Source of the DNA: Flavobacterium sp.
GTDB taxonomy: Bacteria; Bacteroidota; Bacteroidia; Flavobacteriales; Flavobacteriaceae
Direction: 5' to 3'
Assembly: GCF_039595935.1 (NCBI RefSeq)
Contig: NZ_JBCNKR010000005.1
Coordinates: 62,001-126,000, forward strand
Length of the DNA stretch: 64,000 bases
Under the pieces are notes generated by a model that was not told the origin of the DNA, ran no database searches, and was given only the letters and a program-made list of their open reading frames with translations. Shown piece after piece: positions 50,820 to 58,975 of this stretch (position 1 is the stretch's first letter; each line of letters begins with the position of its first letter). Made by a program: the position numbers and the translations under genes.

Positions 50820-50855
50820 CAAAAACCGGTCTATTAATTAGAGCGGTTTTTTTAT
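50820..50855 (+). terminator. Terminator of the PorT-like gene
   Basis: AAAACCG with an imperfect inner stem pairs with CGGTTTT around an ATTAAT loop, followed by a T run. Confidence 0.75.
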
Positions 50856-50931
50856 TTTTACACTTTAGTGAAATGTTTTCAGTAAATGTAAAATGAATTC
50901 AAATCGCTTATAATTCTAATCAAAGTTATTT

Positions 50932-51345
50932 ATGAAAATCTGCATTATCAACGGACCCAATTTAAATCTTTTAGGAAAACGTGAACCGGAAGTTTACGGA
51001 AGCCAGACTTTTGAAGATTATTTTGAAACGTTGAAACAAAAATTTCCGAACGTTGAGCTTTCTTATTACCAAAGTAATATCGAAGGAGAATTGATTGGAA
51101 AAATTCAGGAAGTTGGTTTTTCATTTGATGGAATTATTTTAAATGCCGGAGCTTACACACATACTTCTATAGGTCTAGGCGACGCTATGAAAGCGGTTAC
51201 AACTCCCGTAATCGAAGTGCATATTTCTAATACGTATGCCCGAGAGAGTTTCAGACATCAATCTTATTTATCCGGAAATGCAAAAGGTGTTATTTTAGGT
51301 TTTGGATTGAAAAGCTACGAATTGGCGATTCAGTCATTTTTATAA
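50932..51345 (+). CDS. aroQ: 3-dehydroquinate dehydratase, type II
   Basis: A 137-residue enzyme that dehydrates 3-dehydroquinate to 3-dehydroshikimate in aromatic amino acid synthesis. The type II pattern is complete: INGPNLNLLGKREPEVYG at residues 4-21, with the catalytic Tyr and Arg in that segment, YQSNIEGELIGKIQE, LNAGAYTHTSIGLGDA with a conserved Asn and His, and VEVHISNTYARESFRHQSY (given here in shorter form as EVHISNTYARESFRHQSYL). It forms dodecamers in the cytosol. Length is normal. The DUF5686 gene follows on the same strand after a 70-base gap, without an obvious link. Confidence 0.96.
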   Translation: MKICIINGPNLNLLGKREPEVYGSQTFEDYFETLKQKFPNVELSYYQSNIEGELIGKIQEVGFSFDGIILNAGAYTHTSIGLGDAMKAVTTPVIEVHISNTYARESFRHQSYLSGNAKGVILGFGLKSYELAIQSFL

Positions 51346-51415
51346 ATCTTATTTAACAAATTATTAATAGGATCGTTTTTTGAGTTGTTTTATTTTTATA
51401 AGACAAATTACTCGC

Positions 51416-53905
51416 ATGAAAAACGCTATACTGTTCGCCATTTTATTTTTTTCAATTTCTAATTTTGCCCAAATCAAAGGAACAATAACCGATGAAAAGG
51501 GAAATCCACTGCCGTTTGTGTCTATTTTTGAAGAAGGAACTTATCGCGGAACGACTTCAAATGAGCAGGGACAATATCAATTGCAGGTAAAAGAAATTGG
51601 CAAAAACAAAATCGTTTTTCAATATCTTGGTTTCAAAACGCAAAAAATAACAGTTTCAGCCAATTCAAAATCCATTACTTTAGATGTAAAAATGCAGGAA
51701 GAAAGTTTTGCATTAAACGAAGTCGTTATTGATCCAAAAAATAATCCTGCTAACGCAATTATTAAAAGTGCAATTGCAAACCGAAAGGAAAACTCTGAAA
51801 AAACGGCTCGATTTACAGCCGATTTTTATTCGAAAGGAATTTTAAAAGTAAAAGATTTACCTAAAAAAATATTGGGCCAAAAAGTGGATCTTGGTCCGGA
51901 TTTATCTTCAAATTTAGACTCGACTGGAACAGGAATTTTATATTTGTCTGAAACCATTTCGAAAGTTTCTTATCAAAAACCGGACAAATTGAAGGAAACT
52001 ATCATAGCTTCAAAAATATCCGGAAACAATAAAGGTTTTAGCTATAATACGGCCGCTTTATCAACTTATGATTTCTACGATAACACATTAGAGTTCGATA
52101 TAAATCTCATCTCTCCTATTGCCAGTAACGCTTTTAGCTATTATAAATATAAACTCGAAGGAAGTTTTTATGATGATAATAAACAGCAGATTTTTAAAAT
52201 TAAAGTAATTCCAAAGCGAGATAAAGAACCTGTTGTTGAAGGATATATTTATATAGTCGATGAAAGTTTTGCTATTTATGCCGTAGATGTAGACATTAAA
52301 GGCTATAGAGTAAAAAATGAATTTACTGAAAGCATGACTTTAAAACAAAGCTTTAGTTATAATTTGCAAAACAAAATCTGGTCAAAAAATTCGCAGACAC
52401 TTTCGTTTACAGCGGGCGGTTTCGGAATCAAATTTTCTGGTCAGTTTAATTATGTTTATTCGAATTATGAATTCCCTGAATCATTTTCTAAAAAAACTTT
52501 TGGAAATGAAATTGTAGCTTTTGATCTGGGCGCTAACAAAAAAGACGATTTATATTGGAATGAAATTCGTCCGATTCCGTTAACAATTGAAGAAAGCAAC
52601 GATTATGCAAAAAAAGACAGTCTGCAGACCATTAGAAAATCAAAAAAATACACCGATTCTATAGATGCCAAAAACAATAAATTTAAGATTATTGATATTT
52701 TAAGAGGCTACGATTATAAAAATACTTACGAAAAACATTCTTTTAAATACGAAGGTTTATTAAATCTTACGTCATTGAGTTTTAATACGGTTCAGGGTTT
52801 TAATCTGGATTCTGGTTTTTCATTTAAAAAATGGAATGAAGAAAAAGGAAAAAGCACTTCAATAAGTACTACATTTAATTATGGTTTTTCAGATGAACGT
52901 TTTCGTATTATTGGCGAATTCAGTCATCGATTCAACACCATAAATTACGCTACGATTTCAGCTTCGGGTGGAACAAAAACGGCTCAGTTTAACAGCGCTG
53001 AACCTATCAGTAAATTTGTCAATTCTATAAGTTCTTTATTTTTTAAAGACAATTATATGAAATTATACAACTTGGAATTTTTTCAGGTTAATTATGCTCA
53101 GGATATTGCAAACGGAATTAATCTGAACGCAAAACTGGCTTACGAACAACGCAAACCGCTTTTCAATACAACTGATTATTCTTTTTTTAAAAGAGATGAT
53201 ATTTATTCATCCAATAATCCGCTGGCTCCGGATGATTTTAGCACTCTGGCTTTTAGTCAGCATCATTTAATGAAAGCCAATCTGAATCTCAGAATTAATT
53301 TTGGAAACAAATATATTTCAAGACCAGACGGCAGATATAATTTTAAGAATGAAAAATACCCGACTGTATTTCTAGCTTTTGAAAAAGCTTTTGCCGCAAG
53401 TGAGAAAAACTATGATTTTGAGCGCATTGGAGCCGCAGTTCAATATGACTTAAAACTAGACAATAAAGGCGTTTTGGGAATGAATTTTAAAGCGGGTAAA
53501 TTCTTTAATGCCGAAAATATTTCTTTTATAGATTACAGACATTTCAACGGAAACCAAACGCATATTGGCACGAGTGATCGCTATTTGAATGTTTTCAACT
53601 TAATGCCATATTATAAAAACAGTACAAACGATAGTTATTTTGAAATGCATTTAGAACACAATGACATGGGATTTATAACGAATAAAATTCCGCTGATTAA
53701 TCTTTTAAAATCAACAATGAATCTTGGATTTCATTCGCTGGCAATTCCAGACAGAAAACCTTATACAGAGTTTACAGTTGGTTTAGATAATTTAGGTTTC
53801 GGAAAATTTAAACTATTCAGAATCGATTACGTACATTCTTATCAAGGCGGAATTCAGCAGAATGGTGTTGTTTTTGGATTGAAGATTTTGAATGTGCTTA
53901 ATTAA
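51416..53905 (+). CDS. DUF5686 outer membrane protein with carboxypeptidase-like domain
   Basis: An 829-residue envelope protein (start 51416, MKNAILFAILFFSISNFAQ signal; an upstream ATG at 51380 adds 12 residues). Residues 20-100 are a carboxypeptidase-regulatory-like domain (IKGTITDEKGNPLPFVSIFEE, GTYRGTTSNEQGQYQL). The rest is the DUF5686 type, with NPANAIIKSAIANRKENSEK, FYSKGILKVKDLPKK, VYIV-type segments and a long C-terminal barrel region ending in FGLKILNVLN. It is probably an outer membrane barrel, related to but distinct from TonB receptors. It lacks a plug domain. Ligand and role are unknown. Its transcript ends in a nested terminator repeat. Confidence 0.87.
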   Translation: MKNAILFAILFFSISNFAQIKGTITDEKGNPLPFVSIFEEGTYRGTTSNEQGQYQLQVKEIGKNKIVFQYLGFKTQKITVSANSKSITLDVKMQEESFALNEVVIDPKNNPANAIIKSAIANRKENSEKTARFTADFYSKGILKVKDLPKKILGQKVDLGPDLSSNLDSTGTGILYLSETISKVSYQKPDKLKETIIASKISGNNKGFSYNTAALSTYDFYDNTLEFDINLISPIASNAFSYYKYKLEGSFYDDNKQQIFKIKVIPKRDKEPVVEGYIYIVDESFAIYAVDVDIKGYRVKNEFTESMTLKQSFSYNLQNKIWSKNSQTLSFTAGGFGIKFSGQFNYVYSNYEFPESFSKKTFGNEIVAFDLGANKKDDLYWNEIRPIPLTIEESNDYAKKDSLQTIRKSKKYTDSIDAKNNKFKIIDILRGYDYKNTYEKHSFKYEGLLNLTSLSFNTVQGFNLDSGFSFKKWNEEKGKSTSISTTFNYGFSDERFRIIGEFSHRFNTINYATISASGGTKTAQFNSAEPISKFVNSISSLFFKDNYMKLYNLEFFQVNYAQDIANGINLNAKLAYEQRKPLFNTTDYSFFKRDDIYSSNNPLAPDDFSTLAFSQHHLMKANLNLRINFGNKYISRPDGRYNFKNEKYPTVFLAFEKAFAASEKNYDFERIGAAVQYDLKLDNKGVLGMNFKAGKFFNAENISFIDYRHFNGNQTHIGTSDRYLNVFNLMPYYKNSTNDSYFEMHLEHNDMGFITNKIPLINLLKSTMNLGFHSLAIPDRKPYTEFTVGLDNLGFGKFKLFRIDYVHSYQGGIQQNGVVFGLKILNVLN

Positions 53906-54079
53906 GGTTCAGAGTTGCAAAGGGACAAAGAGACAAAGTTGAAATAGTTTGGCTTCGACTTCGCTCAGCCTGACAAACATATATTAAACAAAAAATCGGT
54001 TTATTTCTAAACCGATTTTTTTATTTTTAATCAGGATCGAAAAAACTTTGTCACTTTGAACCTTTGCAACTTTGAACCT
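53905..54079. repeat. Long imperfect inverted repeat enclosing a terminator
   Basis: The outer arms (53905-53940 with AGGTTCAGAGTTGCAAAGG, and 54042-54079 with CCTTTGCAACTTTGAACCT) are reverse complements with few mismatches. Inside is a terminator at 53991-54020. The layout matches that at 37670-37825. A related word (GGGACAAAGTTACAAAGG) occurs at 57580-57597. Confidence 0.8.
53991..54020. terminator. Bidirectional terminator nested in a repeat
   Basis: AAAAATCGGTTT pairs perfectly with AAACCGATTTTT over a 6-base loop, between the convergent DUF5686 and cation efflux genes. Confidence 0.9.
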
Positions 54080-54958
54080 CTAAGAATGATAATCATCTGG
54101 TTCAATATGAATTAAAACATTTCCTAATTCAGGAATTTGTTCTTTTAAAGTATCTTGTAGTTTATGAGATAAATCATGTCCTTCTTTCACAGAAATCTTA
54201 GCCGAAACTATAGCATGAAGATCAACGTGATAACGCATTCCGGCTTTTCTTATGAAACATTTTTCGGTTCCTAAAATTCCGGGTACTGTTAATGATTTTA
54301 CACGAATTTCTTCGACTAAATCATCATTCATATTTTCATCCATGATTTCGCCAAGAGCAGGTCTGAAAATTTTATAACAATTATATAAGATGAAAAACGC
54401 AGCAAAAAGTGCCGCCCAATCATCTGCAGATTCATAACCTTTCCCCATAATCAGTGCAATCGAAATTCCGACAAATGCCGCAACCGAAGTAATGGCGTCA
54501 CTGCGATGGTGCCAGGCATCTGCGGCAAGAGATGAACTATTGGTTTCTTTGCTTCGTTTCATCACTAAACGATACGAATACTCTTTCCAAAGAATTATAG
54601 CTCCTAAAACATACAATGTCCATGATTTTGGTAAATCATGCGAAGATTGAATATTGGCAATACTTTCATAACCAATAATGGTTGCCGAAGTAATTAAAAA
54701 TCCAACTACCAAAAAGGTTATTAAAGGTTCTGCACGACCGTGACCGTAAGGATGATTTTCATCTGCCGGTTTATTAGAATATTTAATTCCGAATAAAACC
54801 AAACACGACGAAAATATATCTGCCGTTGATTCGATTGCATCCGCAATTAAGGCGTATGAATTGCCAAAAAAACCTGCCAAACCTTTTATCAAGGCTAAGC
54901 AGGTGTTTCCGACTATACTAAAAATAGTAGCTTTTATAGCTTTTTTTTCATCTGTCAT
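54080..54958 (-). CDS. Cation diffusion facilitator (zinc/metal efflux)
   Basis: A 292-residue inner membrane transporter of the CDF family with six helices. The first metal-site region is YALIADAIESTADIFSS (Asp pair in helix 2), and the second is AADAWHHRSDAITSVAAFVG (His and Asp in helix 5), as in YiiP-type zinc exporters. A cytoplasmic C-terminal domain (about 210-292) has the CDF end VDLHAIVSAKISVKEGHDLS and LIHIEPDDYHS. It exchanges Zn, Fe or Mn for protons. No metal regulator is visible nearby. The gene lies downstream of murA on the same strand, with a repeat between. Confidence 0.93.
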   Translation of the reverse strand: MTDEKKAIKATIFSIVGNTCLALIKGLAGFFGNSYALIADAIESTADIFSSCLVLFGIKYSNKPADENHPYGHGRAEPLITFLVVGFLITSATIIGYESIANIQSSHDLPKSWTLYVLGAIILWKEYSYRLVMKRSKETNSSSLAADAWHHRSDAITSVAAFVGISIALIMGKGYESADDWAALFAAFFILYNCYKIFRPALGEIMDENMNDDLVEEIRVKSLTVPGILGTEKCFIRKAGMRYHVDLHAIVSAKISVKEGHDLSHKLQDTLKEQIPELGNVLIHIEPDDYHS

Positions 54959-54977
54959 TATAGAAAATTATTTTTTC

Positions 54978-55039
54978 GCCACTCCCGATAGCTATCGGGA
55001 TCGCGAATTACAGAAATTTATAATTCGTGAATTTGTGGC
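54978..55039. repeat. Inverted repeat with a perfect 18-base palindrome
   Basis: TCCCGATAGCTATCGGGA at 54983-55000 is a perfect palindrome. It lies inside a larger pattern from GCCAC to GTGGC (54978-55039) that contains ATTCGTGAATTTGTGGC, the word family of the repeat at 30785-30854. It separates the cation efflux gene from murA. Confidence 0.8.
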
Positions 55040-55049
55040 TAATAATTTT

Positions 55050-56363
55050 TTAAGCTCTTACAATTTTTGCTCCAATAGCTCTTAAACGCTCGTCGATACG
55101 CTCGTATCCACGGTCGATTTGCTCGATATTTTGAATTGTACTTGTTCCTTTTGCTGAAAGCGCTGCAATCAATAATGAAATTCCCGCACGAATATCAGGA
55201 GAAGACATTGTAGTTGCTTTTAATTGAGATTCAAAATTATGTCCCATAACCACAGCTCTGTGCGGATCACATAACATAATTTTGGCTCCCATATCAATTA
55301 ATTTATCCACGAAGAATAAACGGCTTTCGAACATTTTTTGGTGAATTAAAACGTCTCCTTTTGCCTGTGTTGCCACAACTAAAACAATACTTAATAAGTC
55401 AGGAGTAAAACCTGGCCATGGTGCATCGGCAATAGTTAAGATAGATCCGTCGATATCAGTTTTTACTTCATATCCGTCTTTGTGAGCCGGAATGTAAATA
55501 TCGTCGTTACGTTTTTCGATTGTAATACCTAATTTTCTAAAAGTATTCGGAATTAAACCTAAATTTTCCCAGCTAACATTTTTGATCGTGATTTCGCTTT
55601 TTGTCATAGCCGCAAGACCAATCCATGAACCAATTTCGATCATATCCGGTAAAATTGTATGTTCACATCCGCCAAGGCTTTCAACACCTTCAATTGTAAG
55701 TAAGTTAGATCCAACACCTGTAATGTTAGCTCCCATAGAGTTTAACATTTTACACAACTGTTGTAAATATGGCTCACACGCAGCATTGTAAACTGTCGTT
55801 CTGCCTTTTGCTAAAACAGCAGCCATTACGATGTTTGCTGTTCCGGTTACAGAAGCTTCATCAAGCAGCATATCTGTTCCTTTAAGACCTTCTTCAGGAG
55901 TTTCTACACCATAAAAATGATCTTCTCTATTGTATCTGAATTTTGCTCCAAGATTAATAAAACCTTCAAAGTGAGTATCTAATCTACGACGTCCAATTTT
56001 ATCTCCTCCCGGTTTTGGAATATAACCTTTTCCGAAACGAGCCAAAAGCGGTCCAACAATCATAATAGAACCACGAAGCGCTCCACCTTCTTTTTTGAAA
56101 GCTTCCGTTTCTAAATATCCAACATTAACTTCATCAGCCTGAAAAGTAATTGAACCCGGCTCGTTACGTTGAATTTTTACACCTAAATTACCCAGCAAAG
56201 TGATTAATTTATTGATGTCTATAATATCAGGAATGTTATTAATTTTTACTTTCTCTCCTGTTAGAAGCACGGCACATAAAATTTGTAACGCCTCATTTTT
56301 TGCTCCTTGTGGAGTGATTTCTCCTTTTAAAGGAGTTCCTCCTTCGATTTTAAAAATTCCCAT
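55050..56363 (-). CDS. murA: UDP-N-acetylglucosamine 1-carboxyvinyltransferase, Asp variant
   Basis: A 437-residue cytosolic enzyme that transfers enolpyruvate from PEP to UDP-GlcNAc, the first committed step of peptidoglycan synthesis. KNEALQILCAVLL (Lys22 region), LRGSIMIVGPLLARFGKG and DMIEIGSWIGLAAM are conserved. In the loop that normally reads PGGCxIGxRPVDLH, this protein has PGGDKIGRRRLDTH, with Asp at residue 121 (codon complement 56001-56003) where the fosfomycin-modified Cys sits in E. coli. The Asp form remains active in other bacteria but is insensitive to fosfomycin. It is the third gene of the DUF493-DUF4290-murA set. Confidence 0.96.
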   Translation of the reverse strand: MGIFKIEGGTPLKGEITPQGAKNEALQILCAVLLTGEKVKINNIPDIIDINKLITLLGNLGVKIQRNEPGSITFQADEVNVGYLETEAFKKEGGALRGSIMIVGPLLARFGKGYIPKPGGDKIGRRRLDTHFEGFINLGAKFRYNREDHFYGVETPEEGLKGTDMLLDEASVTGTANIVMAAVLAKGRTTVYNAACEPYLQQLCKMLNSMGANITGVGSNLLTIEGVESLGGCEHTILPDMIEIGSWIGLAAMTKSEITIKNVSWENLGLIPNTFRKLGITIEKRNDDIYIPAHKDGYEVKTDIDGSILTIADAPWPGFTPDLLSIVLVVATQAKGDVLIHQKMFESRLFFVDKLIDMGAKIMLCDPHRAVVMGHNFESQLKATTMSSPDIRAGISLLIAALSAKGTSTIQNIEQIDRGYERIDERLRAIGAKIVRA

Positions 56364-56380
56364 AGATTTTTTTTAAGGTT

Positions 56381-56435
56381 CTAAGGTTCTGAGATTCTAA
56401 GTTTCTAAGGTTGAGCTAAAATCTCAGCACCTTAG
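56381..56435. repeat. Inverted repeat, CTAAGGTTCTGAGATT type
   Basis: CTAAGGTTCTGAGATT (56381-56396) and AATCTCAGCACCTTAG (56420-56435) are reverse complements with one mismatch, upstream of murA. More copies of the CTTAG words follow to 56455. One arm is repeated at 183-197. Confidence 0.8.
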
Positions 56436-56460
56436 CTGCTTAGTATCTTAGCAACTTCTT

Positions 56461-56601
56461 CTATTTTTGATTATTGTTTTTTTGAAAGTTCTTTTTTTGT
56501 CCGCCTTTGTTATTCTTATTATTATTCTGCGTTTTCGTTTGTCCGCTTTGAGTTGTTTTGTTTGAGACACGTTTATTAGTACGCATTAAATCTGTTGTAT
56601 T
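56461..56601 (-). other. Out-of-frame basic tail of the DUF4290 gene (probable frameshift)
   Basis: On the minus strand, a frame open from 56679 continues past the end of the DUF4290 frame and encodes NTTDLMRTNKRVSNKTTQSG, then KTQNNNKNNKGGQKKNFQ and a stop. This 46-residue Asn/Lys-rich tail looks like the natural C-terminus of the DUF4290 protein, displaced by a change of reading frame near 56585-56605 around ACAACAGATTT. It may be a real mutation or a base-call error. Confidence 0.6.
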
Positions 56602-57184
56602 CAACAATTCTTCCGTACTGTGCAGACAAATTGATTTTTCCTCCAGACAATTCATATAAATGCTCAAAAATAACATCATCTTTTACCGTGTCTTTGTTCC
56701 AGCTCAAGAATGATTTTTTCATGTGGTTGGCAATTACCATGACCAGTGCATTTTTCATCTCGCCTTCTTCCCATTTATTGGCAACATCAATCATGTATTT
56801 AATGTTGTTTCCGTAAAATCTGTATTTTGGAAAATTCTGCGGATACTGCAATATCTCAGGTTTTAACTGCAAAACATCTCTTGATGGAATTGGGTAAGGA
56901 GATTCAACATTTAATTTAAAATCAGACATAATAAAAAGCTGATCCCATAATTTATGCTGAAAATCGGGTACGTCGCGCAAATGCGGATTTAAGCTTCCCA
57001 TAACCTGAATGATATATTTCGCCGCTTTGTTGCGCGTTTCATCATCTTCGATTACAGTAGCCTGATCGATCAGTTTTTGTAAATGACGACCATATTCCGG
57101 AATAATTAAACGCTGTCTTTCAGAATTGTATTCTAAATTATAAACAACATCACTTGCGGCTTCTCTTTTATATTTTTCGATCAT
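56576..57184 (-). CDS. DUF4290 domain protein, probably frameshifted at its 3' end
   Basis: A 202-residue cytosolic protein of the DUF4290 type. It has REAASDVVYNLEYNSERQRL, IIPEYGRHLQKLIDQATVIED, YIIQVMGSLNPHLRDVPDFQ, KLWDQLFIMSDFKLNVESPY and MIDVANKWEEGEMKNALVMV, a conserved order in this family. The frame ends as EYNRFNAY, and a different frame continues with a long basic Asn/Lys-rich tail, so the last few residues are probably not native. Function is unknown, but it sits 4 bases after the DUF493 gene and upstream of murA on the same strand, which is a common Flavobacterium order and hints at an envelope or growth role. Confidence 0.82.
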   Translation of the reverse strand: MIEKYKREAASDVVYNLEYNSERQRLIIPEYGRHLQKLIDQATVIEDDETRNKAAKYIIQVMGSLNPHLRDVPDFQHKLWDQLFIMSDFKLNVESPYPIPSRDVLQLKPEILQYPQNFPKYRFYGNNIKYMIDVANKWEEGEMKNALVMVIANHMKKSFLSWNKDTVKDDVIFEHLYELSGGKINLSAQYGRIVEYNRFNAY

Positions 57185-57188
57185 AAGT

Positions 57189-57485
57189 TTATAATGAAAC
57201 TATACCTTCAATTGTAGAAACTTCTTTGTATTTACTAATCACATCATCTGAGCTGTTCATAGTAACATCAACAGAAACGCTGGTAAATTTACCGGTTTTA
57301 GATTTTGTTGTTTTAATAACTGCCCCCATTCTGTCAAAAGCTTTTTCAACACGCTCTACATTATCAGCAACAGAAGGCACAATGAATTTATATAAGTATT
57401 CTGCTGGCCAGATATTTGCATTATCAAGCTCAACTTTTAATCTTTCGTAAAATTCGGCTGTATTTTTTTCTTTATCGTTCTCCAT
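57189..57485 (-). CDS. DUF493 family protein
   Basis: A 98-residue cytosolic protein of the DUF493 (YbeD-like) type. AEFYERLKVELDNANIWPAEYLYKFI is the N-terminal helix-strand part, then PSVADNVERVEKAFDR, and KTKSKTGKFTSVSVDVTMNS with the C-terminal strands ending in STIEGIVSL. The fold is a small ferredoxin-like domain of unknown function. It starts the DUF493-DUF4290-murA set; a TATATTTG box on the minus strand (57512-57505) lies about 20 bases upstream, without a clear TTG at the matching distance. Confidence 0.88.
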   Translation of the reverse strand: MENDKEKNTAEFYERLKVELDNANIWPAEYLYKFIVPSVADNVERVEKAFDRMGAVIKTTKSKTGKFTSVSVDVTMNSSDDVISKYKEVSTIEGIVSL

Positions 57486-57808
57486 TCGTAATTAAAAATA
57501 AACGCAAATATACGGTTTTGATTTTAGACTTTTGATTTTAGATTTTAGATTTTTTTCAGGCTTAAAACTTTGTTTTAAAGGGACAAAGTTACAAAGGCGC
57601 AAAGGTGCAGAGAAAAAAGCAATCGAAGATTATTTCTTTGTAAATTTTACTCTTATATTTGAGAAAATAATCTGCTATAATCTATCGCAAAATTTTTATT
57701 TAGCCACAGATTTAAAAGATTAAAATGATTTAATAAAATCTGCTCAAATCTGCAAAATCTGCGTGAAACCAAAAGCTTTATTACTTTACGAGATTAAAAC
57801 ACATTATA
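57486..57808. other. 323-base gene-free region with dispersed repeat words
   Basis: No gene is supported here. It holds tandem GATTTTAGA copies at 57519-57550, GGGACAAAGTTACAAAGG at 57580-57597 (family of 53905-54079), and a CACAGATT-type stretch at 57700-57770 (AGCCACAGATTTAAAAGATT, then AAATCTGCAAAATCTGCG). A TATATTTG box at 57654-57661 could serve the hydrolase gene, but lacks a matching TTG. Confidence 0.7.
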
Positions 57809-58720
57809 ATGAAAAAAATCCTTTTACTTTTTATTGCATTTACAATCAACCATATTCAGGCGCAGGAAGTTAAAACTTTAACCTATTTCCAAAATGACAC
57901 TTTAAAACTAGATTTAGATTTATATCTTCCAAAGAAAAAAGCTAACGAAAAGATCCCGTTAGTTATGTTTGCTTTTGGCGGAGGATTTTCTGGCGGAGAA
58001 CGTACAAGCGAAAAAAACTTCGGTTTGTTTATGGCTCAGAATGGTTATGCGGTTGCAAGCATTTCGTACAGTTTATATATGAAGGGAAAAGATTTTGGCT
58101 GTAAAGGAACGTTAACCGAAAAAATAAAAGCAATTCAAATTGGTGTAAGCGATATGTGGCAGGCAACTGCTTTTTTAATCGAAAATGCCGATAAATATAA
58201 TCTTGATACTTCAAAAATATTTATTTCAGGAATTAGTGCCGGTGCCGAAATTGGTTTTCAGGCTTCGTTTTGGGATTATAAATTAATGAATCTTTATAAA
58301 AGCAATCTGCCAGAAAACTTTAAATACAAAGGTTTTATTGGAGGTTCAGGCGCAATTCAGGATATTAATTTAATTACGAAAGAAAAAGCAATTCCGATGT
58401 TATTGGCTCACGGAAGTAATGACGAAACGGTTCCGTACAGCGCTGGTTCGCATCGTTCTTGTCCAACAAATGCTTCGGGCTGGTTGATTCTTTTCGGTTC
58501 TTATGCGGTTTATAACCAGATGAGAGATTTACATAAAGATGTCGAAATGGTTACTTTTTGCGGCGGCGGACATGAATTCTCCGGTTATCTTTTTCATGAC
58601 GGACAACAATATGTTCTGGATTTTGTGAATGATGTTTTAAAAGGAAAGAAATTTGAATCGCATATTATTGTGCCTTCTAAAAAGAAAGATTTAAGCGGAA
58701 AATATTCGTTTTGTGAATAA
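57809..58720 (+). CDS. Secreted alpha/beta hydrolase (esterase-like)
   Basis: A 303-residue exported protein (signal MKKILLLFIAFTINHIQAQ). The hydrolase fold is shown by KIPLVMFAFGGGFSGGERTS (oxyanion loop, near residues 48-67), SGISAGAEIGFQASF (nucleophile Ser near 144), HGSNDETVPYSAG (Asp) and FCGGGHEFSGYL (His). This is the esterase/lipase or prolyl-oligopeptidase-like type, acting in the periplasm or outside the cell. The substrate is unknown. CKGTLTEKIKAIQ and SHRSCPTNASG contain cysteines that could form a disulfide. It is transcribed alone, before copy C of the structured repeat. Confidence 0.87.
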   Translation: MKKILLLFIAFTINHIQAQEVKTLTYFQNDTLKLDLDLYLPKKKANEKIPLVMFAFGGGFSGGERTSEKNFGLFMAQNGYAVASISYSLYMKGKDFGCKGTLTEKIKAIQIGVSDMWQATAFLIENADKYNLDTSKIFISGISAGAEIGFQASFWDYKLMNLYKSNLPENFKYKGFIGGSGAIQDINLITKEKAIPMLLAHGSNDETVPYSAGSHRSCPTNASGWLILFGSYAVYNQMRDLHKDVEMVTFCGGGHEFSGYLFHDGQQYVLDFVNDVLKGKKFESHIIVPSKKKDLSGKYSFCE

Positions 58721-58733
58721 ATCTTTTTACCTC

Positions 58734-58849
58734 AAACTGGACTGAAGTCCAGCCCTACAATATTTGGCGAGCCTATGGCTCTTTTCGCACGTCTCAATTT
58801 AGTTCCGAAGGAACGTTCCATATTGTAGAGCTGGACTTCAGTCCAGTTT
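58734..58849. repeat. Structured 100-base repeat, copy C
   Basis: The same element as at 29042-29143 and 29327-29426, 116 bases here. The ends are AAACTGGACTGAAGTCCAG and CTGGACTTCAGTCCAGTTT. Interior hairpins are GAGCCTATGGCTC and GTTCCGAAGGAAC, with ACAATAT and ATATTGT just inside the ends. The two extra hairpins and paired ends would give a cloverleaf-like fold. Confidence 0.87.
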
Positions 58850-58949
58850 ACAGCGACATTTAACGCCCACACACCAAATCCATTTTTTATAAAAATGCCA
58901 AATTATTCGCTTTGCATAAAAATTCTTTTTAATTACGAATAAGTTTAGG

Positions 58950-58957
58950 TAAATTTG
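58950..58957 (+). promoter_or_regulatory. TAAATTTG -7 box of the P-loop ATPase gene
   Basis: TAAATTTG matches TAnnTTTG and lies 19 bases before the GTG start. A TTG within it can be misread as a start codon. No TTG at 19 bases upstream was found. Confidence 0.55.
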
Positions 58958-58975
58958 CCCTTTATTTTTAGAATA

